Positions 48,339 through 57,411 of a stretch of 64,000 bases of DNA are shown here, piece after piece. The DNA comes from Variovorax sp. OV329. Lineage in GTDB: Bacteria > Pseudomonadota > Gammaproteobacteria > Burkholderiales > Burkholderiaceae_C. The stretch is from the NCBI RefSeq assembly GCF_900114785.1, contig NZ_FOUG01000004.1, positions 393,110 through 457,109 of the forward strand, in the 5' to 3' direction. Position 1 is the stretch's first letter; the number at the start of each line of letters is the position of its first letter. The position numbers and the translations under genes were made by a program. The notes beneath the pieces were generated by a model, which did not search any database, was not told the origin of the DNA, and saw only the letters and a list, made by a program, of their open reading frames with translations.

Positions 48339-48566
48339 TGCGAGGCGCGCTCATTGTGACAGTGGGGCCAGGGCCGGCCGGCGCCGTGCGGGCCATTTTC
48401 CGGCGCAGCGCCCGACCGCCTGCCGAAGCGTCTTGCGCCCGGTTGGCCGACGTCGGCAGAAATTGGCGTGCTTTCGCGTCGTCCCGGGGATGCCGGGCGG
48501 GCGGAGACGGGTAGACTCATCGACATGCCGGGCGGTCCCGGCGTTTTCTCTCTCCAAGGCAATTCC

Positions 48567-49103
48567 ATGGCATCGGTCAACAAAGTCATCCTCGTCGGCA
48601 ACCTCGGCCGCGACCCCGAAACCCGCACCTTCCCCAGTGGCGACCAGGTGTGCAACGTGACCCTGGCGACCACCGACAAGTGGAAGGACAAGCAGAGCGG
48701 CGAAATGCGCGAAGCCACCGAGTGGCACCGCCTGGTCTTCAACGGCCGCCTGGCCGAAATCGCCGCCCAGTACCTGCGCAAGGGCTCGCAGATCTACGTC
48801 GAAGGCCAGATCCGCACCCGCAAGTACAACGACAAGGACGGCGTGGAGAAGTACGCCACCGACATCCGCGTCGACCAGATGCAGATGCTGGGCAGCCGCC
48901 AGGGCCAGGGCGGCCCCTCGGGCGGTGGCGATGACGAAGGCTACGGCGGTGGTGGCGGCGGTGGCGGTGGTGGTTACGGCGGTGGCGGCGGCGGATCTCG
49001 CGCCCCGGCTGCGGCCCCCCGCGCCCCGGCGCCCGCGCCGCGCCAGGCGCCCGCCCGCTCTTCCTCGGGTTTTGACGACATGGACGACGACATTCCGTTC
49101 TAA
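48567..49103 (+). CDS. ssb: Single-stranded DNA-binding protein
   Basis: This 178-residue SSB has an N-terminal OB-fold ([55 protein letters not shown], residues 1-110). A Gly-rich, then Ala/Pro-rich flexible linker follows, ending in the conserved acidic tip DDMDDDIPF that binds partner proteins. It is divergent from the ClC-uvrA pair and ends at a strong terminator. Confidence 0.97.
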   Translation: MASVNKVILVGNLGRDPETRTFPSGDQVCNVTLATTDKWKDKQSGEMREATEWHRLVFNGRLAEIAAQYLRKGSQIYVEGQIRTRKYNDKDGVEKYATDIRVDQMQMLGSRQGQGGPSGGGDDEGYGGGGGGGGGGYGGGGGGSRAPAAAPRAPAPAPRQAPARSSSGFDDMDDDIPF

Positions 49104-49124
49104 AACGGAAATGTGTAAACAAGG

Positions 49125-49156
49125 GCCCGCAGTGCCAGTCGCTGCGGGCTTTTTTG
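49125..49156 (+). terminator. Rho-independent terminator after ssb
   Basis: GCCCGCAG (49125-49132) pairs with CTGCGGGC (49142-49149) around a 9-base loop, followed by TTTTTT. A smaller inverted repeat, TTCCGTT...AACGGAA, lies at the ssb stop. Confidence 0.92.
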
Positions 49157-49457
49157 TTTGTTTTCGCCGATCTAGCGACTTCGACGCCCCTGCCTGCAGC
49201 GGACTTCTTGGACCAGTACGGAAGGACCTGCCCTGAAGTGAGTCACTACCACGATGGACTGGGGCCCCAAAAGGCTCACCCACCAAGGTCGCGTTTATCC
49301 AGCGACTTTCGAGCGAACGGGCGATTTGACGGTGCCGTGACAGCGCTCACGAGGACGTTCAGAATGGCGTTCACCTACCGAACGAGGAATTGGCCCTACC
49401 AACGGCGCCGCGCGACATGCTGCGGCTCACATGCCGCGACGCCTACCGGAGTCGCTC
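49157..49457. other. Gene-free stretch between ssb and the PAS kinase gene
   Basis: About 300 bases with visibly lower G+C than the flanks. I see no open frame with family resemblance, no tRNA and no clear promoter elements. It probably carries the promoter of the sensor kinase and the left border of the lower-GC block that continues to about 53.6 kb. Confidence 0.5.
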
Positions 49458-51731
49458 GTGACGAAACGTAAGAACGGCGAAACGCCGTCGCGCTCGGCGT
49501 GCCGGCCTTTCGAGCGGCAGGCGCAAGCCTCGCTGCGCGAGCACGCCGACCTGCTGAATCTCACGCATGACGCCATGGTCGTGCGCGACATGGAGGCAGT
49601 GATCAAGTACTGGAACCGCGGCGCCGAGGAGATGTATGGATGGACGGCTGAAGAGGCGCTCGGCAAGTCCGCGCCCGAGCTGCTGAAGACCATCTCCACC
49701 GTGCCGCTCGAGCAGATCGAACTGCAGGTGCTGAGCACCGGACGTTGGGAAGGCGAACTGGTGCATCACAGACGGAACGGAACACCGGTGGTGGTGGCGA
49801 GCCGCCTGGCCTTGCAGCGAGACGAGCAGGGCCAGCCGATGGCGATCCTGGCGACCAATACCGACATCACGCAGCGCAAGCGGGCCGAGGAGGCTCGGCA
49901 GGAACTCGAAGAGCAATGGAGAGCTGCCTTCGAAGCGAATCCCACGATGTACTTCATCATCGACGCGGCCGGCATGATCCTGTCGGTGAATCCCGTCGGC
50001 GCTGAGCAGTTGGGTTGGCGCGTGAGCCAGTTGATCGGCCAACCGGTGCTGAATGTTTTCTACGAACCCGATCGTGCGTTCGTCCAGGAAAGCGCCGAGC
50101 AGGCTTTCAGACAGCCGGGCCGCGTGATGCGCTGGATGGCGCGCAAGGTCCGCAAGGACGGCTCGGTGCGGTGGGTCCGGGAGTCGGCAAATGCAGTCGT
50201 GCTGAAGGGCGGGCCAGTGTTGCTCGTGGCGTGCGAGGACATCACCGAGCGCAAGCATGCCGAGGAGGCGTTGCGCGAGAGCGAGGAGCGCTTTCGCACG
50301 CTCGTGAAGTTCTCTTTCGACGTGTATTGGGAGAGCGATGCCCAGCATCGCTTCACCCGGCAGGAATATTCCGCACAGTTCGACCGCGCGCCGGCGCCCG
50401 GAGCGGAGATCGGCAAGACGCGATGGGAAGTGCCCCACCTGGAGCCGGACGAGGAGGCTTGGCGCCAGCACCGCGCAGCGCTCGATGCCCATGTCCCGTT
50501 CCGCGACTTCGAACTCGCCCGGGCCACGCCCGACGGCGGTATACGTCACGTGTCGGTATCCGGGCTGCCGATGTTCGACGATGCGGGGCGCTTCACAGGC
50601 TACCGGGGCGTCGGACGGGACATCACCGAGCGCAAACGGGCCGAGTACTTGACGCGGCAGATGTTCGAGAGCGCCTCCGATGGCGTGGCCGTGATCGGGC
50701 GGGATCACCGCTTTCAAAGGGTCAATGCAGTCTACGAGCGCAATTGGAGGATGCCGGCCGGGAAGATCGCCGGCATGCATGTCGCCGATGTCCTGGGGGC
50801 CGACGTCTTCGACCGCACCGTGAAGCCGAATCTCGACCGCTGTCTCGCCGGAGAACAGTTCACGTTCGCTGAATGGTTCACGACCGAACTTGGGCGCCTC
50901 TACCTGTCGGTGTCCTACTCGCCGCTGCGGCTCGATTCGGAGCGTCTGGAGGCAGCGCTTGTGATCACGCGCGATCTCACCGACCACGTCCTCGCGTCGG
51001 AAGCCCTGCGAGAGGCGCAGGCGGCGCTTGCGCGAGTCAACCGCGTGACCACCCTCGGCGTGCTCGCAGCCTCGATCGCGCACGAGGTCAACCAGCCGCT
51101 CGGAGCCATGGTCGCGAGCGCCGGATCTTGCGCGCGCTGGCTCGCGGCCCAGCCGCCCGAGTTCGAAAAGGCGCAGCGCTCGCTCGAACGCATTGCCAGG
51201 GATGGCAAGCGCGCGGGCGAAGTCATCGACCGCATCCGGGCATTGGTCATGCGCCAGCCGCCGCGGCGGGACCGCGTCGACGTCAACCAATTCATCCAGG
51301 GCGTGCTTGCGCTCACGCGTGACCAGATGCGCCGCAATGACATTGCGCTCGAGAAGTCGCTTGCCGACGGCCTGTCGCCCGTCTGGGGCGACAGGGTACA
51401 ACTCCAGCAGGTGCTCCTCAATCTGATCGTCAACGCCATCGAGGCCATGAGCGCACCCGGCAATCGCCCGCGACAGATGGTCGTCGGGTCCAGCGAAGCG
51501 CGGGGCAGCGTGTGCATCGAGGTGCGCGACTCGGGCCCCGGCATCGCGCCGGCAATCGCGAACAAGCTCTTCGAGCCCTTCCATACTTCCAAGGCGCAGG
51601 GCATCGGCATGGGGCTTTCGATCAGCCGGTCGATCATCGAGTCCCACGGCGGCCAGCTCTGGACCGCGCCGAACCTGCCCCACGGCGCGGTGTTCCGGTT
51701 TTCGCTGCCGGTCGGACAACGGGAGCCGTAG
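49458..51731 (+). CDS. Multi-PAS sensor histidine kinase, FixL-like
   Basis: This 757-residue cytoplasmic kinase has no membrane segment. Four PAS/PAC modules can be seen (ending at TNTDITQRKRAEE, CEDITERKHAEEALRESEERF, GRDITERKRAEY and VITRDLTDHVLASEAL). A HisKA domain follows (phosphorylated His542 in SIAHEVNQPLGAM), then an HATPase domain (NLIVNAIEAMS, DSGPGIAP, KAQGIGMGLSISRSIIESHGG). No heme-binding PAS histidine pattern was confirmed, so oxygen sensing is not claimed. GTG 49458 has GGAG six bases before it; an ATG at 49431 lacks one. Its partner regulator follows with a 1-base overlap. Confidence 0.88.
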   Translation: MTKRKNGETPSRSACRPFERQAQASLREHADLLNLTHDAMVVRDMEAVIKYWNRGAEEMYGWTAEEALGKSAPELLKTISTVPLEQIELQVLSTGRWEGELVHHRRNGTPVVVASRLALQRDEQGQPMAILATNTDITQRKRAEEARQELEEQWRAAFEANPTMYFIIDAAGMILSVNPVGAEQLGWRVSQLIGQPVLNVFYEPDRAFVQESAEQAFRQPGRVMRWMARKVRKDGSVRWVRESANAVVLKGGPVLLVACEDITERKHAEEALRESEERFRTLVKFSFDVYWESDAQHRFTRQEYSAQFDRAPAPGAEIGKTRWEVPHLEPDEEAWRQHRAALDAHVPFRDFELARATPDGGIRHVSVSGLPMFDDAGRFTGYRGVGRDITERKRAEYLTRQMFESASDGVAVIGRDHRFQRVNAVYERNWRMPAGKIAGMHVADVLGADVFDRTVKPNLDRCLAGEQFTFAEWFTTELGRLYLSVSYSPLRLDSERLEAALVITRDLTDHVLASEALREAQAALARVNRVTTLGVLAASIAHEVNQPLGAMVASAGSCARWLAAQPPEFEKAQRSLERIARDGKRAGEVIDRIRALVMRQPPRRDRVDVNQFIQGVLALTRDQMRRNDIALEKSLADGLSPVWGDRVQLQQVLLNLIVNAIEAMSAPGNRPRQMVVGSSEARGSVCIEVRDSGPGIAPAIANKLFEPFHTSKAQGIGMGLSISRSIIESHGGQLWTAPNLPHGAVFRFSLPVGQREP

Positions 51732-52357
51732 TGGCACCCGAGCGGCCCGTCGTCTTCGTGGTCGACGACGACCTGGCCATGCGCGAGGCGCTCCAGGATC
51801 TCCTGGCCTCCGTCGGAATGGACGTGCGCGTTTTCGCCTCGACGCAGGACTTCATGCAGGCGCAGCGCCCGGACGCGCCTGGCTGCTTGGTGCTCGACGT
51901 GCGGCTGCCCGGCGCAAGTGGTTTGAGCTTTCAGGAAGAACTCCCGCGAGCGGGCGTCGATCTGCCGGTGATCTTCATCACCGGGCACGGCGACATTCCG
52001 ATGACGGTGCGCGCCATGAAGGCCGGCGCAGTCGAGTTCCTGAGCAAGCCCTTCCGTGACCAGGAGCTTCTCGATGCGATCGATGCCGCGGTCGTGCGGC
52101 ACCGCGCGCGGCGCCACGCGACGGCGCTCGTTGTGGAGCTCCAGCAACGCTTCGCCGCGCTCACTCAGCGTGAGCGTGAAGTCATGGCACTGGTGAGCGT
52201 CGGGCGCGTGAACAAGCAGATCGCGGCCGAGCTGGGCATCAGCGAGGCCACCGTCAAGGTCCACCGGGGGCAGATCATGCGCAAGATGCAGTCGAAGTCC
52301 TTGGCGCAGCTCGTGCGCATCGCGGACACGCTCGGCCTTTCCAATCCAAAGCCTTAG
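51731..52357 (+). CDS. FixJ/LuxR-type response regulator
   Basis: This 208-residue regulator has a receiver domain (VVFVVDDDLAMREAL, phospho-Asp in CLVLDVRLPGASGL, Lys in FLSKPF) and a LuxR helix-turn-helix (LTQREREVMALVSVGRVNKQIAAELGISEATVKVHRGQIM). The start is a GTG whose first base is the last base of the kinase stop codon (TAGTG), so the two are translationally coupled and almost certainly partners. Confidence 0.92.
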   Translation: MAPERPVVFVVDDDLAMREALQDLLASVGMDVRVFASTQDFMQAQRPDAPGCLVLDVRLPGASGLSFQEELPRAGVDLPVIFITGHGDIPMTVRAMKAGAVEFLSKPFRDQELLDAIDAAVVRHRARRHATALVVELQQRFAALTQREREVMALVSVGRVNKQIAAELGISEATVKVHRGQIMRKMQSKSLAQLVRIADTLGLSNPKP

Positions 52358-52464
52358 GCGCCTAAACCAAAGTCGTAGAGCGCGCGTCGCTCGTGCAATG
52401 GTCTTGCGCGCGTCATCGGCCTAGTCTTGCATCAACGTTCAAGAAGGCCTGCAAGGAGATCCTA

Positions 52465-52845
52465 GTGCGCGACAAGGCAACCGTTGCGATCGTGGACGAC
52501 GATGGATCGGTTCGAGAGACCACGAAGGACCTGCTCGACTCGGCGGGCTTGTCCGCCGCCACCTTCGCCTCGGCCGAGAGCTTCCTGCAATCGAAGGAGA
52601 CATGCGCCATCCAATGCCTCATCGCCGACATGCGCATGCCGGGAATGACGGGTCTCGAGCTGCACGGCCGCCTGGCTGCCGCCGGCACTCCGATTCCCAC
52701 GGTCCTCATCACCGCCTACCCCGACGAGCGAGAGCGCGTACGCGCCTTGGAAGCAGGGGTCATCTGCTTTCTCGCAAAGCCGTTCACTGCTGATGACCTA
52801 CTTGCCTGCGTCGTGAGCGCCCTGCACGGACCCGATCTCGCGTGA
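52465..52845 (+). CDS. Single-domain response regulator (receiver only)
   Basis: This 126-residue stand-alone receiver has TVAIVDDDGSVRETTKDLLDSAG at the start, the phospho-Asp in CLIADMRMPGMTGLELH, Thr/Ser in VLITAYP and Lys in FLAKPFTADDLL. It has no output domain, so it may act as a phosphate sink, a relay, or by protein contact. GTG start with AAGGAG upstream. It lies 107 bases after the FixJ-type gene. Confidence 0.9.
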   Translation: MRDKATVAIVDDDGSVRETTKDLLDSAGLSAATFASAESFLQSKETCAIQCLIADMRMPGMTGLELHGRLAAAGTPIPTVLITAYPDERERVRALEAGVICFLAKPFTADDLLACVVSALHGPDLA

Positions 52846-52882
52846 GGCGCACGACCATGCTTCCTGGAACCACTTTACTGCA

Positions 52883-53131
52883 ATGAAATCGGAAGACTCC
52901 CCTCTGGACGCCGCCTCCAACTCATCCGCCGCACCATCCACCTTCGAGCTGCGGTTTCCATCGCTGCGCAGCACGGGGCGCGCACTGTCATTTCCCTGCG
53001 ATGCCAGCGGCTCAGTGCAAATGGACAAGTTGAGCACGCGCGCGCTGAATAACTACCTTCTCGCGCGCGCACTGATGGGGCGCGACTACGGGTGGCCCAG
53101 CGTGCAGGCCTTTTGCGAGGGGCAATCCTGA
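52883..53131 (+). CDS. Conserved small hypothetical protein
   Basis: This 82-residue protein has the segments FELRFPSLRSTGRALSFPCDASGSVQMDKLS and RALNNYLLARALMGRDYGWPSVQ. I recall similar small proteins in Variovorax- and Burkholderia-like genomes, with no known function. No signal or membrane segment. It is in the lower-GC block, 37 bases after the receiver gene. Confidence 0.65.
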   Translation: MKSEDSPLDAASNSSAAPSTFELRFPSLRSTGRALSFPCDASGSVQMDKLSTRALNNYLLARALMGRDYGWPSVQAFCEGQS

Positions 53132-53237
53132 AGCAAGGAACCAGGGGCATGGGCGATTGATCTGCCGAAATCCCGGGCAAATTGGCGGTGACGATCGGCA
53201 CGGTCAAGCTTGGCCGCGCCCAAGTGTCGGAGAAATC

Positions 53238-53612
53238 ATGTCGAATGAGACCTTGAAGGGCGACTTGAACTTGATCAGGGAGGCGCGAGCCTTCTTCGAT
53301 CATTTGCTGGCACGGCTGCAGGCGTTGGATGCGGAGCACGCTTCGAGCCAACTGCATCGGCAGCATGCTGCGGGAGACTCCCCGAATAGTCCGTGGGACA
53401 CCTCTTCCTCTCTGAGACACGTCGAGTCCGAAGCGTTGAAGCTCTACCTCGCATCGGTCGGCGCATTGCTGAAGGCAAGCGAGGCACTCATCGACACGCG
53501 GTCAAGAGTACCGGCTCCCAACCGCGCAGCCAGGTTGGCAGAGCTGGTCGATCAAACCAAGGAGGCCTGTCGAATCGCCTATCGAGCTGCGCTCCTCGTC
53601 ACGGACAGTTAG
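53238..53612 (+). CDS. Hypothetical helical protein
   Basis: This 124-residue protein is predicted to be mostly helical (NLIREARAFFDHLLARLQALDAEHA; ESEALKLYLASVGALLKASEALID; AARLAELVDQTKEACRIAYRAALL). It has no signal, cysteine cluster or family motif that I recognise. GGAGAAATC precedes the ATG. It is the last gene of the lower-GC block. Confidence 0.55.
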   Translation: MSNETLKGDLNLIREARAFFDHLLARLQALDAEHASSQLHRQHAAGDSPNSPWDTSSSLRHVESEALKLYLASVGALLKASEALIDTRSRVPAPNRAARLAELVDQTKEACRIAYRAALLVTDS

Positions 53613-53655
53613 GCAAGACCCCCTCCGAACGTGGGTCGCGGATAGGCTGAGCGGT

Positions 53656-53868
53656 TCAGGGCCGGGGACGCCGGCGCCGCCCCCAGCCGTACCAGAAGCA
53701 GATGAAGGTCGGGATGCCCAGCGCAATCCAGGCCAGCATGTCGCCCGGGCCACCGTCGCTGAACAATGCCGAGATCAGCCCCAAGCTGGTCATCAGGCCC
53801 AGCACGACGGGCCAGCCCCACAGTCGCCAGAAGTGCGAGGGGTGTCGTTGCTGCGGTTCCTTGCTCAT
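53656..53868 (-). CDS. Small membrane protein after the PepSY gene
   Basis: This 70-residue protein has two hydrophobic helices (WPVVLGLMTSLGLISALFSDG and MLAWIALGIPTFICFWYGWG) with a basic Arg-rich C-terminus. Its ATG overlaps the PepSY stop codon (ATGA), so it is coupled to it and probably a partner in the iron-uptake unit. Function unknown. Confidence 0.7.
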   Translation of the reverse strand: MSKEPQQRHPSHFWRLWGWPVVLGLMTSLGLISALFSDGGPGDMLAWIALGIPTFICFWYGWGRRRRPRP

Positions 53869-55085
53869 GTCGACGTCAAGGCCTTGGCGGCGGCGGGTTG
53901 CGGGGTGGGCGTGAGCGCGTCGCCTTGCGCACCAGCCGTCCTGGCCTCGTCCTTCGACTTGCTGTGCTCGTGCACCGGGTTGCCGCGCTTGAGCCACAGG
54001 TACAGGCCGCTGCCCAGAACGATGATGGTGGCGATGTCCAGCAGCGCCCAGATGATCTGCATGGGCATGCCGCCGTAGTCGCCGAAGTGCAGCGGCTGCG
54101 ACACCAGCAGGGCCGTCAGGTACCACGGCAGGTGCGGACTGGCGGTGATCTCGGTGGTCTTGGCGTCCACCAGCACCGGTTGCAGCAGCTTCGAGGTGAT
54201 CGGCGTGTTGCCGCGCAGGAAGACAGTGGTGTGATGGGGGCTTGAGAAGGCCGTGCCTGGGAAGGCGATGAAGGACAGCTTGTTGCCCGGCGCGCTCTGC
54301 ACCGCCACTTCCAGCGAGCGCTGGACCGAGCCGCGCTCCGCCACCGGCACCAGCGGCTGGCCCTGGTAGGGCGCCAGCAGGTGGCTGAGCTGGTCGTACT
54401 GCCAGTACTTGATGATCAGGTCGGCCCAGGTGTTGATCATGCCGGTGGCGCCCACGGTGAAGGCCCACACCAGCGTGACGACGCCCAGCAGGTTGTGCAG
54501 GTCCAGCCACTTCAGGCGCGGCCGGCGCTCGCGGCGCACCGTGCCGAACTCCAGCTTGCGCATGAAGGGCGAATACAGCACCACGCCGCTGACGATGGCC
54601 ACCAGCAGCAAGAGGCCCATGAAGCCCAGGAACAGCTTGCCCGCCAGGCCCGCGAACAGGTCCACGTGCAGCTTGAACATCACGTACATGAAGCCCTCGT
54701 CGAACTTGGGCTGGGCCAGCAGTTGGCCGGTGCGTGCGTCGATCGCCACCGACTTGAAGTCGTCGGTGGGTGCCGGCGTGGGCGTCATGGTGACGAACCA
54801 GATCTTGTCGCTGTCCTCCTCCTGCGAGACGAACTGCACCACGCGGTCGGGGTGCAGGGACTTCGCGGTCGTGAGGACATCGTCCAGGCTCACGCGCTGC
54901 TTCGCCCGGTCGGCGGGCAGCTCGGGCGCCTCGACCTCGGTGCCCAGCAGGTGGCCGATCTCGTGGTGGAAGATCAGCGGCAGCCCCGTCAGGCAAAGCA
55001 GCAGCATGAAGACGGTGCAGACCAGGCTGCTCCACTTGTGGACCCAGGTCCAGGTCTTGATGCGTCGAGTGTTCATGGCAGTCAT
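53865..55085 (-). CDS. PepSY-associated transmembrane protein
   Basis: This 406-residue inner-membrane protein has four main helices (SLVCTVFMLLLCLTGLPLIFHHEIGHLLG; LFLGFMGLLLLVAIVSGVVLY; LLGVVTLVWAFTVGATGMIN; IIWALLDIATIIVLGSGLYLW) and a periplasmic PepSY segment. Conserved histidines near the helices (VHKW, HHEIGH, LHNLL, HFGDY) fit the group of ferric-siderophore reductases encoded next to TonB receptors. It lies 33 bases after the receptor gene. Confidence 0.88.
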   Translation of the reverse strand: MTAMNTRRIKTWTWVHKWSSLVCTVFMLLLCLTGLPLIFHHEIGHLLGTEVEAPELPADRAKQRVSLDDVLTTAKSLHPDRVVQFVSQEEDSDKIWFVTMTPTPAPTDDFKSVAIDARTGQLLAQPKFDEGFMYVMFKLHVDLFAGLAGKLFLGFMGLLLLVAIVSGVVLYSPFMRKLEFGTVRRERRPRLKWLDLHNLLGVVTLVWAFTVGATGMINTWADLIIKYWQYDQLSHLLAPYQGQPLVPVAERGSVQRSLEVAVQSAPGNKLSFIAFPGTAFSSPHHTTVFLRGNTPITSKLLQPVLVDAKTTEITASPHLPWYLTALLVSQPLHFGDYGGMPMQIIWALLDIATIIVLGSGLYLWLKRGNPVHEHSKSKDEARTAGAQGDALTPTPQPAAAKALTST

Positions 55086-55118
55086 GCCGGCCCGGAGGCC
55101 GGCGGAAAGGGCGTTGGC

Positions 55119-57224
55119 TTAGAAGCGGTAGGTGGCACTGGCGACGACGTTGCGGCGGGCGCCGTACCAGCAATCACCCCGCGACAGGCAGGTGCTGAAA
55201 TAGGTCTTGTCGGTGAGGTTGTTGACGTTGAGCGCAAGGCGCCACTGCGCATTTTCCCAGGAGATCATGGCGTCGACCAAGGTCTGGCTGGGCACCTCCG
55301 GACCAATGCCGTAGGAGATGTCGCGGAAGGAGCTCATCCACCGCACGCCCGCGCCCACGGCGAAGCCGGGCATGCCCGCGATCTGGAAGCGGTACTTGGC
55401 CCAGATGCTGGCCATGTTCTCAGGCAGGCCCTCAAGAATCGGGTCGACGTCGGTGTAGGTGTAGTTGGCGATCACGTCCAGGGCCGCGGTAACGCGTCCG
55501 CGGGCCTCCAGTTCCACGCCCTTGGTCTTGGTGTCCGGCAGTTGATCGACGACGTTGGGCATGGGCGAGGTGGTCCGGTCCTTTTCGCGCAGGTCGTACA
55601 CCGCGGCATTGAAGGCCAGCGCACGATCCTTGGGCTCGTACTTCAGGCCGGCTTCCCACTGTTCGCCGCGCAGCGGCCGCAGCACCTGGCCATTGAATGG
55701 CGCCTGCGGCGTGAACGATTCGGCGTAGCTGACATACGGCGACCAGCCGCTCGGGAACGCATAGAGCAGACCAAAGCGCTTGGTCGTGGCGTCATCCTTC
55801 TGGTCGGGCGAGCCCTCGGCGCCCGAGGTGGTCCAGTCGCGGCGAAGGCCGGCCAGGAAGACCCAGTTGTCCAGCTTCATCTGGTCCTGCACATACAGGC
55901 CAGCACTTCGCTGGGTGGTCTGCGGCAGCGGATCGCGCGAGTCGGGCAGCATCAGGTTCCCATACACCGGAGCGTAGGCGTCGATCTCGCTGTAGCCCAC
56001 GGTGCCGCCGTAGACGTTCTCCTTCTGGCGGGAGAAGTCGGCGCCGACCAGCAGCGTGTGCTTCACGATGCCGGTGTTGAAGTGGCCCTCGACGTTGTTG
56101 TCCATCACGGCCATCTCGTTCTTGGTGAGCGAGTAGTCGAGGTAACGGCCCAGGATGCGCTTGTTGATGGGATCTGCGCCCCAGCCGCCCGGGATGGTGA
56201 ACGAGTCGCCCCAGTGGTAGCGGTTGTCGTTGTCGTTCTTGGCGTAGCGGAAGTTGTTGCGGTAAGCCCAGGCGTCGTTGAACTTGTGCTCGAACTGCCA
56301 GCCGAAGGTCTTGCGCTCGCTGTTGTAGTAGTCGCCCGGCTCTCCGATGAAGCGGCTGCTGGGCAATTGGCCATTGGGGTTGGGCAGCAGCGTGCCTTCC
56401 CAGGGGAAGAACTGCGAGGTGCTGCCCGCCTTGTCCTTCTGGTAGAGGCCCTGCAGCGTCAGCGAGGTTGCGCCGCTGGGTCGCCAGGTGAGCGACGGCG
56501 CGATCAGGTTGCGGTCGTCGGGCACGTAGTCGACCTGCGTGTCCGACTTGCGCGACAGCGCGATCAGGCGGTAGGACCACTCGCCATCCTGCGTGAGCGA
56601 GCCGGTCAGGTCGGCCTGGATCTGCTTGCGGCCATGGCTGCCGAACTCCACGCCGACTTCACGCTGGGTTTCCTGCAGGGGGCGCTTGCTCACCATGTTG
56701 ACGATGCCCGCCGCGGTGCCCGAGCCGTAGAGCATGCCGGAGGGGCCGCGCAGGACTTCCAGCCGCTCCAGCATGTAGGGCTCCGTGCGCGTGGTGCTGG
56801 TGTAGTAGCCGTAGTTCTGGCGCAAGCCGTCGAGATAGATGTCGGGGTAGCTGCCGCGGATTCGCACCGAGTCGGTCCGGCTGTCCAGGCCGTACGCGTC
56901 CGAGCGGACGCCGGCGGCGTAGTTGAGCGCGTCCTGAAGATTGGTGGCGCCCTGGTCGACCATCTGGTCGCGCGGGATGATGGTCACCGATTGCGGCGTC
57001 TCCACCAGCGGCGTGTCGGTCTTGGTCGCCGACATCGCGTTCTTCGCCCGGTAGCCGATCACCGGCGTGGTGGCCGTCTCGGCGGTGGCATTCGCGTCCA
57101 CGCGCACTTCCGGCAACACGGCGGTTGCGCCGGTCTGGGCCGCGGCCCATTGCGGGGCGCTCCCGAGGGCGATGAAGCTGGCCACCAAGGCTGCAGTTGG
57201 GTTCAGGCGGAAGTAAGCGCTCAT
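55119..57224 (-). CDS. TonB-dependent siderophore receptor
   Basis: This 701-residue outer-membrane receptor has a signal peptide ending QWAAAQ. The plug domain follows (VETPQSVTIIPRDQMVDQGATNLQDALNYAAGVRSD, then LEVLRGPSGMLYGSGTAAGIVNMVSKRP). The 22-strand barrel ends in the typical aromatic residue, ATYRF. There is no N-terminal signalling (secretin/STN) extension. The ligand siderophore is unknown. A Fur box lies 40 bases upstream. Confidence 0.94.
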   Translation of the reverse strand: MSAYFRLNPTAALVASFIALGSAPQWAAAQTGATAVLPEVRVDANATAETATTPVIGYRAKNAMSATKTDTPLVETPQSVTIIPRDQMVDQGATNLQDALNYAAGVRSDAYGLDSRTDSVRIRGSYPDIYLDGLRQNYGYYTSTTRTEPYMLERLEVLRGPSGMLYGSGTAAGIVNMVSKRPLQETQREVGVEFGSHGRKQIQADLTGSLTQDGEWSYRLIALSRKSDTQVDYVPDDRNLIAPSLTWRPSGATSLTLQGLYQKDKAGSTSQFFPWEGTLLPNPNGQLPSSRFIGEPGDYYNSERKTFGWQFEHKFNDAWAYRNNFRYAKNDNDNRYHWGDSFTIPGGWGADPINKRILGRYLDYSLTKNEMAVMDNNVEGHFNTGIVKHTLLVGADFSRQKENVYGGTVGYSEIDAYAPVYGNLMLPDSRDPLPQTTQRSAGLYVQDQMKLDNWVFLAGLRRDWTTSGAEGSPDQKDDATTKRFGLLYAFPSGWSPYVSYAESFTPQAPFNGQVLRPLRGEQWEAGLKYEPKDRALAFNAAVYDLREKDRTTSPMPNVVDQLPDTKTKGVELEARGRVTAALDVIANYTYTDVDPILEGLPENMASIWAKYRFQIAGMPGFAVGAGVRWMSSFRDISYGIGPEVPSQTLVDAMISWENAQWRLALNVNNLTDKTYFSTCLSRGDCWYGARRNVVASATYRF

Positions 57225-57263
57225 TTGATTTCTTATGGGCTTGGATTGAAAGGACGTTGAAAG

Positions 57264-57282
57264 AATAAGAACGATTCGCATT
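57264..57282 (-). promoter_or_regulatory. Fur box upstream of the TonB receptor gene
   Basis: On the minus strand the 19 bases read AATGCGAATCGTTCTTATT, matching AATGAGAATCATTCTCATT at 16 of 19 positions. It lies about 40 bases upstream of the receptor start, so iron repression of the receptor/PepSY/small-protein unit is expected. Confidence 0.8.
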
Positions 57283-57411
57283 CTAAGTAAACAGAAAGCA
57301 AAGTTGTCCAAAACGTCCTCAGTGCCAGGGAATTGCACCCCGGGGCAATCGAAGCGCGCTGCGTCCCGACGCCAGCAAGGGATGTCCCTTTTGGCCATCA
57401 TTGCCAACCCT

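Noticed and set aside
48339..48566. LexA (SOS) box expected between the uvrA side and ssb
   Set aside because: No CTGT-N8-ACAG-like sequence was found by eye.
48900..49070. Gly-rich and Pro/Ala-rich coding repeats of ssb considered as a frameshift zone
   Set aside because: The frame is continuous to the conserved DDDIPF tip, as usual for SSB linkers.
49157..53650. Genomic island with integrase or attachment repeats around the PAS kinase
   Set aside because: The composition shift is visible, but no integrase, transposase, tRNA or flanking direct repeat was found, so I call it only a lower-GC block.
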